From Diogma glabrata (taxonomy: Eukaryota; Arthropoda; Insecta; Diptera; Cylindrotomidae): DNA of 64,000 nt. Where the stretch lies: contig OY856187.1 of NCBI GenBank assembly GCA_963693315.1, positions 48,130,485 to 48,194,484 of the forward strand. Direction: 5' to 3'. Of this stretch, positions 10,701 through 22,499 are shown one piece after another. Within the stretch, counting starts at the first letter, position 1. Each line of letters begins with the position of its first letter. The translations under genes were made by a program, and so were the position numbers. The notes under the pieces are model-generated. The model did not search any database, was not told the DNA's origin, and worked only from the letters and a program-made list of their open reading frames with translations.

Positions 10701-10901
10701 ACAAATTTTCCTAAATTTTGTAGCGTATGACAAAAACATTGTATGACGTTTAAAATAATTTGATAGTTTTGGAAAACTATATGAACATTTAATAACTAAA
10801 ATGTTGCTAAACATTTTTAAACAAATGTAAAATAATTAAAATTATCATAAAATTAGAACAAACAAATCAATTATTGAATTGATAAACAATCAATTATTGA
10901 C

Positions 10902-11343
10902 TGAAAAAACATGTTCTATTTCCAATCGAAAGGCAGTTGTCTCAACCTCACCGTAGGGTTAGATATGGCGAATGGAACTACGAAATTGTTTCAACAACTG
11001 TATTATTATAGAACGATGTAGTTGAGACAATCACACGAAATATTTATGTAAAATAAAATATAGTTCAATTAATTTCAAATACTTTTCAATTTTAAAATGA
11101 AAAATTCATGATATAAGGCCAAAGAAAATTTTTTCATGGAAATAGTTATTATTTTTATTCAACTACTGTTATATTGGATATAACACTATATATTTTAAAT
11201 AAAACCTCATTATGTTGTCGGGAAAATGTTATCGTGTAGTTATCCCAATCACGGGGAAATTGTTTGCAAATATTTTTTCTTTATTTGAATAAAAACTGCC
11301 AACTTCGAGATGAGGTTGTCATTACTTCAATTTTTTTTCAGTG
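10902..11343. mobile_element. 442-bp MITE, copy 1
   Basis: The same element is at 29015-29456. The termini are actgaaaaaacatg and tttttttttcagtg. Inner words include gttgtctcaacctcac, gatggaactac-like atggcgaatggaactac, and tagttgagacaatcacac. No coding frame. This copy's flanks are less clear than those of copy 2. Confidence 0.85.
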
Positions 11344-11476
11344 TGTATGAAGCTTATAATAAAAATCATGGCATGCTTAGTTTTTTTACAAATTTTCAAA
11401 ATGTTTAGCGAGTTTATAAAATTTAAAAACTAATTTATTTATCCATTCAGTTGTGCATTTGCGCGTAAAACGTTGT

Positions 11477-11592
11477 ACATACCCTCAGACTGAAAGGAAT
11501 ATTACGCCCTTGGTTCAATAAAAGCCCTCGCTTCGCATCGTGCTTCAATATGAACCACAGGCGTAATCTTCTACTTTCAGCCCTCGATATGT
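11477..11592. repeat. Foldback palindrome 9
   Basis: The arms acataccctcagactgaaag and ctttcagccctcgatatgt pair, together with attacgccc/ggcgtaat inside. The loop contains gccctcgcttcgcatcgtgc. Upstream, 11344-11476 shows nothing else. At 11826-11890 there is a GC-rich stretch (cgcggcccccgggccac) resembling the ends of Charlie-type hAT elements, not assigned further. Confidence 0.7.
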
Positions 11593-12429
11593 AAATAAAT
11601 ATTTCACTCCTTAGCATCAATTATTTATACCGTTGCTATGAATATTTTACTTTCCATTACAGTCGACTTTTTTTGTAAAGTAATGCGAATTTACCATAGT
11701 GGTAGTGAAAAAACTTATTTTATAGATCAAATTACATATATGAACGTAAACTACTCTTGATCTATGCAATTTTGGAATAACTTTTCTTAATTTCGTTATA
11801 AATAAAATATAACATATGGGCTAAGGCAGACATGGCAAAGTCGCGGCCCCCGGGCCACTTGTGGCGCACTGCATAAATTGTTGTGACCCGAAACATTTTC
11901 CACACTCAACTCAATATTATTCTTCAGTGTAAAAACATGCTTATAACCTCGTTGCATGACCAAATAAATTCATTCAAGCAAAAGATGCTCTTTTGCTTTT
12001 TCTAGTTGTAATTACTTCGGTCTGAAAGACCTAAGTATTACATTCATGAGCTCAAAGTGAAATTCTTACCCCCACTTTTTTTGACATTTCTCGACGTTTT
12101 AGGACCTCCTGATTCTAAAAAAGCAAAAAAAAAAAAATGTATGTCTGTCTGCCGGCCGGCCGGCCGTCCGCCGTCATTACCTACGCTGCAGGGAAAACCG
12201 CTGGAGGGATTTCAAAAATTTTTTTTTCTAAAAATAGGTATTCACAAGGGACAGGTCCGAAAGGACGCTGTGTTCGATAACTGTACCGGAAGTGTGTCAA
12301 AAAAATCATTATGTGTGTCAAAAATAGCAAATTTTCATATTTTTAGCTTAAAAAACGTTCATTTTAAGTGATTACGAGTAGGAACATTCAATTTCGAGAA
12401 ATCTTGATGGTCGGGATTGGTATGTGAGA

Positions 12430-13085
12430 TCAAAAACTAGATTATTGCATTATAAGTTTGTCAAAAAATGTTGTCAAGTGTGTCAAAAGAAAGATTTTTA
12501 TTTATTTTTTACCTAATTTTTTGGAAAAAAAAAACTTAATTGTTTGTTTGAAATGAAGTTTTATTATTATTATTGAGAATTATGGCATCATAAGTTTGTC
12601 AAAAAAATGTTGCCAAGTGTGTCAAAAGAAAGATTTTTATTTATTTTTTTACCCAATTTTTTGGAAAAAACAAAATGGTTTGTTTGAAATGAAATTTTAT
12701 TATTATTATTGAGAATTATGGCATTATAAGTTTGTCAAAAAAATGTTGTCAAGTGTGTCAAAAGATTTTTATTTAGTTTTTTACCCAATTTTTTGGAAAA
12801 AAATAAAATTGTTTCTTTGAAATGAAATTTTATTATTATTATTGAGAATTATGGCATTATAAGTTTGTCAAAATATGTTGTCAAGTGTGTCAAAAGAAAG
12901 GTTTTTATTTATTTTTTACCCAATTTTTTTAGAAAAAAATAAAATTAATAGTGTGTATGACATGATATTTAATTATTATTATAGAGAATTATGGCATTAT
13001 AAGTTTGTCAAAAAATAATGTCAAGTGTGTCAAAAAAAGATTTTATTTAATTTTTTAGCCAATTTTTTGGAAAAAAAAATGTAGC
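12430..13085. repeat. Minisatellite with ~132-140-bp period
   Basis: Five units are marked by tcaagtgtgtcaaaag at about 12474, 12613 (variant cc), 12749, 12881 and 13021. Between them are the conserved words ggcattataagtttgtcaa, acccaattttttggaaaaaa and ttattattattgagaattat. Units differ by small indels. Confidence 0.85.
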
Positions 13086-13119
13086 TGTTTTTATGACGCA
13101 AATGTAATTTAAAAAAATT

Positions 13120-13545
13120 GGACATGGAAATTTTTGAATTTGTTATAGTTTTTGAAATATTTTTGGAATTTTGAAAAAGTTTGTATTTTTGATTTTGTAA
13201 TAATTTTTGCAATATTTTTTGAATTTCGGAAAAAGTTTTAATTTTTGAATTTGTAAGAATTTTTGGAATATTTTTAGAATGTTGAAAAATTTTTAATTTT
13301 TGATATTATTATAATTTTTGTAATTTTGAAAAAATTTTCAATTTTTGATTTTGTAATAATTTTTGGAATATTTTTAGAATTTTGGAAAAAGTTTGAATTT
13401 TTAAGAATTTTTGAAATATTATTGGAATTTAGAAAAAATTTAAATATTTGATTTTATTCTAATTTTTGGAATATTTTTGGAATTTTGAAAAAGTTTGATT
13501 TTATTTAATTTAACAATATTTTTGGAATTTTGATTATAATTTTCC
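13120..13545. repeat. AT-rich ~60-bp tandem repeat
   Basis: Seven or so diverged units follow the pattern aatttttggaatatttttgg / aattttgaaaaagttt / gattttgtaat. It directly follows the first minisatellite inside the same element. Apparent minus-strand open frames here (13030-13212) are repeat translations, not genes. Confidence 0.75.
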
Positions 13546-13781
13546 GGCAACGTATTGATGTTTCGTGTTAATTTTGTAATAAATTTTTAAACAGAGATAA
13601 AAAATACTTGTACTTTAACAAAGAGTTATGTTTGATATACATCGCTGCCCAAAACTAAAAACCATGTCCTCATAAAAGTTTTTTGCCGAAAACTATATCA
13701 AAATCCTTAACCCAGACCGAAGTCTTGATATCTCAGAGCTGTGAGATTTCAGCCCCTCCATATTTTTTCTAGTTGTAACAC

Positions 13782-14404
13782 TCTTTTGCTGAAACATCCA
13801 GAGTTAAATTTTGAAAAATATGAAAACAACTGAAAATGTTGGTAGACGATTTCGAAAAGAGGTTTTCAGTTTTTCAAAGTTGTGAGTATCATTTCAATAT
13901 TTTTTGCTCTCCGATGTCTGCTGGCATTGAACACGCTATTGAAGCAAAAATATAAGGAAATCGGTATTCCAGAGTATTACGAGTATTTATCTGCAGACCG
14001 TTTTCCATGTACTGTTCATCTTCCAAATTGCTTTTCTCTACTAAATCGACAGGAACAGTATCCTTAGTTACATTTTCGTTGTAATCTGTGCTCGTTGATG
14101 TAGCAGTGTGAGTAGTTTGATCACCCGTTTCACATCCCACGTCTGCTGCTGCTGATGTAACGTTAAATAATCTTCAATAACAACAGTAAATAATCTAACA
14201 ACGTTAAATAATCTTCAATAACAGTAAATATGTTCGATGTATCATCAACAAAAGCAGAGTTTCCGTTCTGCAAATACTTAAATACCCAAAATGTTTCGGT
14301 TTTCTTTGCGTTTATGCCAGATATTGAGACATTCGTCAACTCGCAAACTAATGGGTTGCTTTGATTTTCTAGCTCAGAACAACCTGCAAAGCAACAAGGG
14401 CATT
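13782..14404. other. Unassigned stretch with one minus-strand frame
   Basis: The minus frame 13889-14140 (83 residues, Thr/Ser/Asp-rich, ending PADIGEQKILK) has no recognised domain. A short direct duplication around cgttaaataatcttcaataa occurs at 14161-14215. It may be internal sequence of the hAT element whose terminus is at 14690, but I cannot show this. Confidence 0.3.
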
Positions 14405-14578
14405 AGCCAATACTTCGTGATAAAGTAGAACAAGATTGAAGGTACTACCGTTGACTGAATAGAGTTTATCCGCTAGCACCCCTAAGATATATAAATCTTA
14501 ACAAGTATTTTCTCATTGCTATTGTCAGTGGTGTATGATCTCATTGCATATGACCAAAAATAAAAAAATTACAAATTA
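14405..14578 (-). mobile_element. LINE-tailed (LT) element, internally deleted copy
   Basis: Inverted relative of 4741-4951. It has ggtactaccgttgactgaat, cacccctaaga, tgctattgtcagtgg and, at its far end, ccaatacttcgtgataaag (the tatcacgaagtattgg junction). As in the first copy it ends right beside the hAT terminus, sharing the same junction and the same internal deletion. Confidence 0.6.
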
Positions 14579-14581
14579 ACA

Positions 14582-14690
14582 AAACAGGATTTCGTGTTTT
14601 CATTGATTAATCTCGGCAAATATGACAATCCCGGGATTGCGGGATCATAAAAATGCGTCGGGATTCGGGATCCCGGGATTGCAATCCCTA
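14582..14690 (-). mobile_element. hAT-type transposon terminus, copy 2
   Basis: It ends cccgggattgcaatccct at 14690 and contains tgacaatcccgggattgcgg and gatcataaaaatgcgtcggg. It is an inverted copy of 4311-4442 without the MITE. Confidence 0.6.
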
Positions 14691-14814
14691 GTTATAATGA
14701 TTTCAATAAATTATTCAGAAATTATTTAATAATTTGACATCATTATTTAAATTTTTTATTAATTTATATTATTCAATGTCTTTGAAATTATGACATTTTT
14801 TCGGTTTTTTGCTG

Positions 14815-15440
14815 TTTTTTTTTTTTAATCAAATGTGTTGTGTAGTAGACAATATTATAATATGTGTCGCAATAACACATAAAAACCTTTTAAGACCAAG
14901 GTCCCACAACAGCATACCTTCGAAGGTGGTGATGGACGTAAATCTTTCTTTTCTTGTTGTCTTATATTTTTTGTTAAAGAATGGATAACTAAACAAAAAA
15001 TCCTATCACTGACAAAATATGACATAGGACAATATTTTATGATAGAATAGAGAAAATAAAAGTAAATAGCAAATTTTTACAAAAATTTGCTGAAACAAAA
15101 CAAAAATGTAGATGCCAATAATCCAGCCGGTTGCATATTTCTTGATCCTGTGACGCACTGCCTTTCTTAAAGATTAAAGCCCACACATAGTTATATGAAG
15201 GCTCGTTTCTTCAAAAAAGCAATAACGTCTCATCATCAAGGATTATTTCACAGCTAAGATTGAGGGTGCTACCGTTGATTGAATACAGTTCATTCGCCAC
15301 CACCCCTAAGATGTCACCTTGGCTAGTGATATCTCACTGCTATTGCCAGTGGTATGTGATATCTCACGTTAACTCGTATGTCAATAGCAGGGACTGGAGT
15401 ACGCGAGGTTGTCACACCCGTAGATCAAAAATAAAAAAAA
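14815..15440 (-). mobile_element. LINE-tailed (LT) element, full copy
   Basis: On the minus strand: head tttttgatctacgggtgtga, gcgtactccagtccctgcta, two gagatatcac words, accccta/tcaatcaacggtagc, then ctatcataaaatattgtcc, and finally a tail with gttgtgggaccttggtctt, gtgtta-ttgcgacacat, and a poly(A) end (T run 14815-14826 on plus). The tail matches the 3' end of the LINE at 45602-47001. About 626 bp, no open frame. Mobilisation by the LINE reverse transcriptase is the likely mechanism. Confidence 0.75.
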
Positions 15441-15738
15441 ATTTTCAAAACAATAAAAAACTGATCCCTCCATAGCGGACACTAATTTGTCGGACAACTG
15501 TATCAGAGTATTATATATAATTAATTAAAACTGTAAAAAAAAGACATATGGTAATGAATAAAGAATACCCCGCCAGGATTCCGACTTCCAGTCGTCGGAC
15601 TGGAAAAACGCGTCCAAAAATTTGTCGGACAATATGACCTTTCAATTTCACTAGTTTTTGTTAAACAATCCTGTGAAAATTAGCTTTGTGGTAATTAATT
15701 TTCAGTACCCCGCTATTTTGGTCTGTTTGAGTTGTCGG

Positions 15739-17628
15739 TAGGATTTGCAAATTTACCGACATTTTCAATTACCGGTAATACGACAAAAACTTCCATAAAA
15801 CGGTTTACCGGTGATTTACCGAAATTATAAACTTTGATCTAATTATTTTTAATTATTAGTTTAATCCATCTATTTATAACTTAAATTGGCGTGTAAAATA
15901 ATAAATAATTGAAGAAAATTTAAAAGTAATTTAAATCTTGAAAATGTTCAAGGTTTGGTTATTAAAAAAATTGGCGTAAGAAACACCTTGTCTCTGTGTT
16001 ATCATTCAAGTGTTATCATTCAAGTTCGACCTTGGTTCAATACAAATCAGACCAGCTGCGCAAACACACGCTTGAATTCGACACTTGTTGTTCGTATGGT
16101 AACTAATTTATTTTCTGAAAGCTAAAATCTCTAAACATTTGTCACGAATGATTTGTTCTTGGAAAAAAAGTCACTTTAATTTTTAATAATATTTGTGAAT
16201 CCCAATTAGGTCATTTTACAGTTCTGCTTTCCATAAAATGTTTATTCATTTTCTGTTCATTTGTTCTTTGTAGCTTTTCTTTTATTGTTAATTCTGATAA
16301 TGCTAATATGGACGCAGTTGATCGATCAGTGGAAGTGCATACTTCTGAATCTAAGCTTCCGATTTCAGATCAATCATTTAAAGCAAAATGTTCAATTGAT
16401 TCAACAATTTTTTTATCAATGGTCTTTTTGATTTATGAAATATTTCAGAGAATACGTTGCATACTGTAATGGTATTTAAATCATGAAGATGGTGCGAAAT
16501 TCGAGAATATTCGAAAAATATATGTCCTTTCTTTAGTATGTATATATAACGAGAACTCCCTTAAGTTCTTTACTTATGAATGTTTTTTGTGCATTAACAG
16601 CTCATCTAACATAAATGTTATTGTTATATCAGTAACATATAGATTTACATTGTATCGACGCTGTCTTTACAGCAACTTATATTGGGTGCAAGGGCTTATG
16701 ACTATAGGTTAAACAATTTCAATGTCCGAAAAGTTTAAATCAGATTCATTGGCGATTATTAAACTTATTCTAATTACACTTTTAACTTTACAAAATCTTT
16801 CTAGTATATTGTAAAAAGACTGCTCGATCTTGAATCTACTATCAAGGAAACTGGAAATTTGTTTTTCACCTTACCATGATTTTGTAGGTTGTCTTTCTTT
16901 ATTGGGAATTTGCGAAACATCACAACTTTTCTAATTTTTGCTATTACGAAACTTATTTGAACATGAACAACATAAGATGGTACCACAGCTAATACTGCAA
17001 CATCTTCTTCGTCTGCCAACGGTCTGTTTCTTCAAAAGATCTATTTCCCCTACATCAATATTTCTGAGGCTTCTTATAAAAAATATTTATAACCGTTAGC
17101 TGAAGGGAATAAACACAATTGACGATAAGCAATAATCAAAGATTCTACTTTTTTCCTAACGGCAGCATCATCAGTCGCAATTGAGTCATTGTTCTATTAA
17201 GTTTGAACATTTGAACATGTTGGTCAACAGCGTTAAACATTTATCAGATGGTAAGAACCAGATTCCAAAAGCAGCACTTGCCATGAATGAACGAACATCA
17301 TGTATCTGCTTTTTTTTACTTGCAGAAAACTGTTAGAATATTAAGTCGGGATAATTCACCGTATCTTTTAAGGGGTTTCTTCCTTGGATTTTTTCATGTC
17401 TTAAAATATCTTCTGTTAGGTCCATCCAGTTTATGCTATTTTATTAAAAAATAATTAATTTTCTTCAGAATATTATAATTAATAATTTGTTTAATTAAAT
17501 AAACTTAATATATATGTTTAGTTGTTTAATTTTTACCGAAACCGGTAAAAAATTAGAAATTTACTGGATTTTTGATATGTTTTTGGGCGATTTACCGGTT
17601 AACCGATTAACCGGTATTGCAAACCCTA
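15739..17628. mobile_element. Non-autonomous hAT element, 1890 bp
   Basis: The ends are taggatttgcaa and ttgcaaaccct(a). Subterminal accggtaa/ttaccgg words are repeated on both sides (15765-15815 and 17535-17620). The flanks gttgtcgg (15731-15738) and gttgtcga (17629-17636) make an 8-bp duplication with one mismatch, as for hAT. Inside, a 54-residue frame starts at 16310 and a minus frame lies at 16801-17019 (starting MADEEDVAVLAVV); neither is a recognisable transposase core. The flanks carry tgtcggaca words at about 15489, 15632 and 17662, so it probably landed in an older repeat. Confidence 0.75.
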
Positions 17629-17636
17629 GTTGTCGA

Positions 17637-19849
17637 ACTCAACAAAAGCAGACAATTTTTTGTCGGACAAATTTACCCTCGTTTCCTAAAACAAATTTCC
17701 CCCTCCTTTAATAAATAACTAAATTGTGGTAATAAATATACAAGACCCCGGGAAATCGCCATGTTTCTGAGTTCTTCCGAGGGAAAAAGTGGCCGAATCA
17801 AGGAAAATGGCAGATAAAAAAGTTGTAGGACTCGTCAAGGACAAGCGCCTTACGAAGTATAAAATATGGGGTAATCATCAAATGAAATCGGCACAGGCCC
17901 AGGGACTATTAAGCTTTGCAAAATATTCATCAATTATATAATTTTCGAAACATTTTTGGTTCTAACATTTTTTACTGTTAACTTTAATCTTTATTTAATC
18001 CGTTCATGTTTTTTTTCTAATTATCATTAATGTTTCTACATAACACTTGGGCATCTGTAATGCAATGGACAGTAGTAATCATCTCACGCAATCCGTACCG
18101 TTTGTACGGTAATTCTAATTACATTACATGCTTATAGAATATAGATTGCAGAATTTAGCAACCTATTTACTTGCAAATACTAATATCATACTGTAAAATT
18201 TTATGTTAAGCTTTTGCAATATCGTTACATTCAAAAATCCAACCAATTAATATAAAAAACGTTTTTATTTTAACATAAAAAGGTAAATCGACGTCATATC
18301 GTCTTCGCGTCATAAAACAATTAAAGAAGAAACTATAAAATAAATAAAAATAACACTTTTGTAGTAAATTATTTTTAAAATCAATTAAATCACTGTGCGC
18401 ATACCTATAATTTATTTATATATTTACGAAAACAAAAATAATGATTAGGAAATTGTATAAATTTATATAATTTATTCTGTGAGAAAGCTAATGTAAAACC
18501 TCGCGCTTTTTTACATCTCGTGCCATTCACGTTTTCATACTTGTAAATTAAGTTAATTTTTTCTAAGTACACAAATTTTGCGTATAGAGTTTATTTAATC
18601 TAAAAACAATGGTTTTATATTTACTTAATTTATAAATAATATAACATCTTACATAGATTATATAAATAAAATAAAAAATGGATATAAATAAATTTATTTT
18701 TTTTTTATAAATCAATGTTTTTTTTATATATAACAATACAACTTTATATACACAAACATTCATGTTTAATAAACGTCCAGTAAATAGTAATAATATATTT
18801 GTTTCTTTTCAATCCTATGGAGTATAGAATTTTTCGTCTTTTTCACTCTAAATTTATAAATAAAAAATAAAAATTATATTTACATTTTTTGTCATCATTA
18901 TCATAGTATTCGATGAGCGTGAAAAAGGTACAAAAACATAAAAACATCAACTTAAAAAAAATTTTAATATACATAAAACAAAAAACAAGAATAAATAAAT
19001 GAAAAAAAAATTTATAATGATTTTTGTTTTGTTGTTTTTCTCTTATTCTGCTGCTTGCTTATTTCAAAGAAGTGTTTTTTTAAAGAAAGAAAAACAAACT
19101 GTATTTGATTTTTATTAAATGAAGCTGCGTTTTTCGTACATATTAAGATTACAGAACCTTAAAATTAAATTTTATTATGAATTATTGTAATAAAATAATT
19201 TATACATCTATTTTGGTTGTTGCATTGTTAATTAACAGAAAGTAGAGTTTAAGATCAAAAATTACTGTATTTTATTTTCTCTTATAATGAGTTAAGTTCT
19301 TGTTTAGAAAACTATTCTTTGAAAGCGAGATTTTACTTCGGAAGAAACGTTTTGAAAGTAATAATTTTTTTGATGCGGATTTAGCTTTTCTCTATTAAGA
19401 TTTGTTCCTAATTTTTTTGATTATTAGGATCCCCAATGTCTTGTCGTAAAAAACCATTCGGACCAAAAATGTTACTACAGATGAACGTGGAGAGTTTGTA
19501 ACAGGGTAAGTCGCAAAAGACACTGATCTCCAAAAAAAATACTGTCTTAAACTGTGGCTTTTTGAAAACGAGCTTCGAGTTCTTATTTTTAATTTGGGAT
19601 AGTATTCCGGGCGATTTTTTGCGAAAGTATTTCCGGTGAATCGATGGTTGAAATTTATATTTTTCGCAGAATCTGTTTTAAAATTCGTCATTTGTGTAAA
19701 AAGTGATATTTGTTTAAAAATGAGTAAAATATCCAATGAAATACGATGCTTTTCCACTACAAAAAAAGTCAGGCAAGTGCGAATATAATTCGCTCGCTGA
19801 GGCTTTCGTGTTTTGAGAGAACACAACAGTTTTAGTTAGCATAGTTTCA
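17637..19849. other. AT-rich stretch with no identified feature
   Basis: A GC-richer patch at 17745-17880 contains a 44-codon frame (17807-17941, start MADKKVVGLVKDKRLT) without a recognised domain. The rest is AT-rich with poly-A/T runs; the minus frame 18563-18763 is low complexity. The minus frame 19395-19826 (143 residues, basic) continues the strand of the split endonuclease at 19850-21945 but shows no motif I recognise. Confidence 0.5.
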
Positions 19850-21945
19850 CGTTGGCTTGCATTTTACCCAAAACTGTTTGTGGTGGCTAAAGAAGGCTTC
19901 AATAACCCCAGCTTATAAATTATTTATATTGGAAAATATTAGGGTTGCACTGATTAATCGGTAGATAATCGGTAATCGGCCATTTTGGCGATTAATCGGT
20001 ATCGGCTTTTTTGTCCGTCGGCCGATTATCAAGACATGCGTTTTTAATTGTTTATTTTATTTTAAACACAACAAATACCAAATTCTAAAACACCATAGTC
20101 AGCCATAGCTAAAAACTTTTTTAAAAATGTATAATATTGAGTGAGGGCTGTTTAAAAATATGACAAATCTGTCTGAAAATTATATAAAAAGTTTCGATGT
20201 TACTTAAATTAAAAGCTGTTTCAAATGACACTTATCTAAACTGTGTCATGAATGTTGGTTTTACCCATTCATAAATTCTTACATGAGACATCATTGTATT
20301 TTTCATTGAAAACTTATTAATTTTCCTATCATTCCGAACTCTAAGTTTTCCAGTCAATCAGGTTCGGAACAAAGCGAAAAACACCATGGAAGGAGACTGC
20401 TATTAATCAAAATTATACAAAAAATGCGCAGTGTAAATTTCAAAAATAAATGTAAAAATAGTGATGTACCGCCTTTTTATTTGATACACTAGTGGGCTCG
20501 GTAAAAAATGTATATTTTTTATAGCCTTACATCGCATCCCTGCAAAACAACATACAACCACGCCATTTTGGGGTGGACAGGTTAATTTTATACGCATCTT
20601 AAATCTTAGTCAGACCCAGTTTGTAGTTTATGAGATACTCGATATAATAGAAAAATCATGTATGCTTAAAAACATGCAGCATATCAGTCAGAAATATTTC
20701 CAAACCAGTAAAAGCATGGTTCCGAGGGTTGAACAGTCTGTGGGGTTAATAATGCGAAGCACCCAGAAAATATCGAAAATAACCGAAAATAATTTTAAAA
20801 AGAGTTCAGAACTAGATCTAGGGTACTATATAATTCAATTGGCAATAAAACATTCGTTTAGCTTAGAAACATGAAATATTCACTAAAGCTATTTTTTCTG
20901 GACTAAAATGGTCTCAGTCAATACGTTATAAGAATTAAGAAGTACAGTTTCTTTCAGATTGGAAAAACTCGATTTGTGTTAAAAAATTCGGTGCAAAGTT
21001 TCTCGTTCGGTCATTAATATCAGTGTAGTTCTCGAAGTTTGCCATTCGTGACTTCTGTCTTATAAATACGTATGTTTTTATTATTTCCGTACCAGAGAAC
21101 CATGCTTGAAATAATGACAACGAAGTCGTTCTCAAATACATGAATCCACCAAATGTGACACAGTTTACTTATAGATATTGAGTAAAAATAAGCAAGCAGG
21201 ACTGCAGATTGTTTTATACCTATAAATGGAAAATAGTTGCCAGAAATTTGCAAAAAAGCACTTTCAACTGTTACAGAATTTTTTTATTTAAATATTGTCG
21301 AACTATATATTAAAAAAATAAAAGCGACATTTACATAATAGTTACAAAGCGTCTCGATTTTGGTGGAATTGTCCCGACTTTTATGTCCCGACGTCCCGCG
21401 TTCTTATTAATAGTCTAATTAAAAAATTCTTTGTGTAGATTTGTTTTACTCATTTTCATCAAATAATCGGCAGCCGATTAATCGGTATCGGCCGATAAAG
21501 AAAGCCGATTAATCGGTAATCGGCAATTTTGCTTATCGATGCAACCCTAGAAAATATATTATCAATTGTTGTAGCTTCAACTGTTGTTGGTTCATGAATT
21601 TTTCTTTGTAAAGTTTTTTGTAGAAAATAGTTTGAGAGCCAGTTTTGAGGATTTTTATTGAAACCAACATTAAAGTCACCCATCACAATAGTTGGTGGAA
21701 AAAGTATCGTCAAATTATTGATAACGAGTGCATTGTTAACACAGTCGAGTGATTTGTCTACTGAACATTGGGAAGATCGGTATACCAACAGGATTTGAAC
21801 TTCAGCTAGTTGAACATTCACAATGACTGCCAGCAGAGCTAAAATCGAAGTGGTGGTGACTTCTATTTTCTGCACTAGTGGTACTGTATCATACCTAACG
21901 AAAAGAACAGATCCCCAACCTCGATTTACTTGACTGTAACCATTT
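19850..21945 (-). pseudogene. EEP-type endonuclease fragment split by a hAT element
   Basis: On the minus strand from 21945: RGWGSVLFVRYDTVPLVQKI, then VYRSSQCS, the hallmark MGDFNVGFN (xGDFN motif of exonuclease-endonuclease-phosphatase domains), KIHEPTTVEATTIDNIFS, where the hAT element 19940-21549 intervenes. The frame then resumes at 19939 downward with an IEAFFSHHKQFWV-like segment in place of the usual SDHxxV motif. Such domains nick DNA in non-LTR retrotransposons and some Helentrons; which one this is cannot be decided. One stop lies shortly after the resumed part. Confidence 0.65.
19940..21549. mobile_element. Non-autonomous hAT element, 1610 bp
   Basis: The termini are tagggttgcactgattaatc and its inverse ending atcgatgcaaccct(a), rich in attaatcggta/taatcggc words for ~100 bp on both sides. 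A perfect 8-bp duplication gaaaatat flanks it (19932-19939, 21550-21557). The interior has no transposase frame. It interrupts a minus-strand endonuclease frame. Confidence 0.9.
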
Positions 21946-22001
21946 TATACTTCCACCAATTTTCTGGCCGAATTCAACAATTTCAAAAATGTTTGTAATT
22001 A

Positions 22002-22499
22002 GTGATCAACCTCACAGAGAAGATTTGCACCGCAACCATATTAAATGATAATCTATTCTATCGAATAGCAAACAGGTATGTTATCGCAATTTTTCAGCGT
22101 AACGCCTTTCGCCTGAAGTTGGGTTCATCTGACTCGGAATCGAGCAAAAAACACTCGTTTTTGGCAATATCTGAAAAACTAAGCAGTCGAAAAATCAATG
22201 AAATTTTTTTTTGAAATATTTTGCTCTTTTTCGATTTTTCTAAACCAAACTCGATTCCTTACAAAAATCTTTTGTTTTACTATCTCCTTATCTATGTTCA
22301 TAAAATATAGATGAAAACAAATGTTTGATTTCTTTTGTTATCAGTAGGATTGGGAAAACACGTTTAAAAACTATAGAAAATTTTAACTTGATAGCACTTA
22401 TAGTTTGTGAGTAAATCGATTATGTAGAAATTCGGACGGACACCGAAGTCTCACCAATAGGGTATCGTTTTTAATTTTTTCAAGTACGGAACCCTAAAA
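22002..22499. repeat. Probable repeat with gtacggaaccctaaaaa end
   Basis: The stretch 22425-22498 (gacggacaccgaagtctcac, then tcaagtacggaaccctaaaa) resembles the end of a repeat family common in insect genomes. The plus frame 22002-22214 shows no domain. Recognition is from memory only. Confidence 0.3.

Larger units (their letters stand above)
11998..13780. mobile_element. Minisatellite-bearing element between 10-bp direct repeats
   Basis: Perfect 10-mers ctcttttgct flank it at 11988-11997 and 13781-13790, which looks like a target duplication. Both ends carry ttttctagttgtaa in the same orientation. Subterminal acttcggtctg (12014-12024) and cagaccgaagt near 13706 form an inverted pair. Inside are a (ccgg)-rich patch at 12151-12176 and two minisatellites. 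The left end (12010-12060) can be read as NYFGLKDLSITFMSSK plus stop, matching the end of a frame at 58220-58414. The right end recurs inverted at 49480-49670. Class unknown; MULE or foldback types are possible because of the 10-bp duplication. Confidence 0.5.

Noticed and set aside
12151..12176. CpG-rich regulatory island
   Set aside because: The ccggccggccgg run is a simple repeat inside a transposon and recurs as a degraded form near 60785.
12057..12371. 104-residue plus-strand frame as a gene
   Set aside because: It runs through A-runs, ccgg repeats and transposon non-coding sequence and has no domain.
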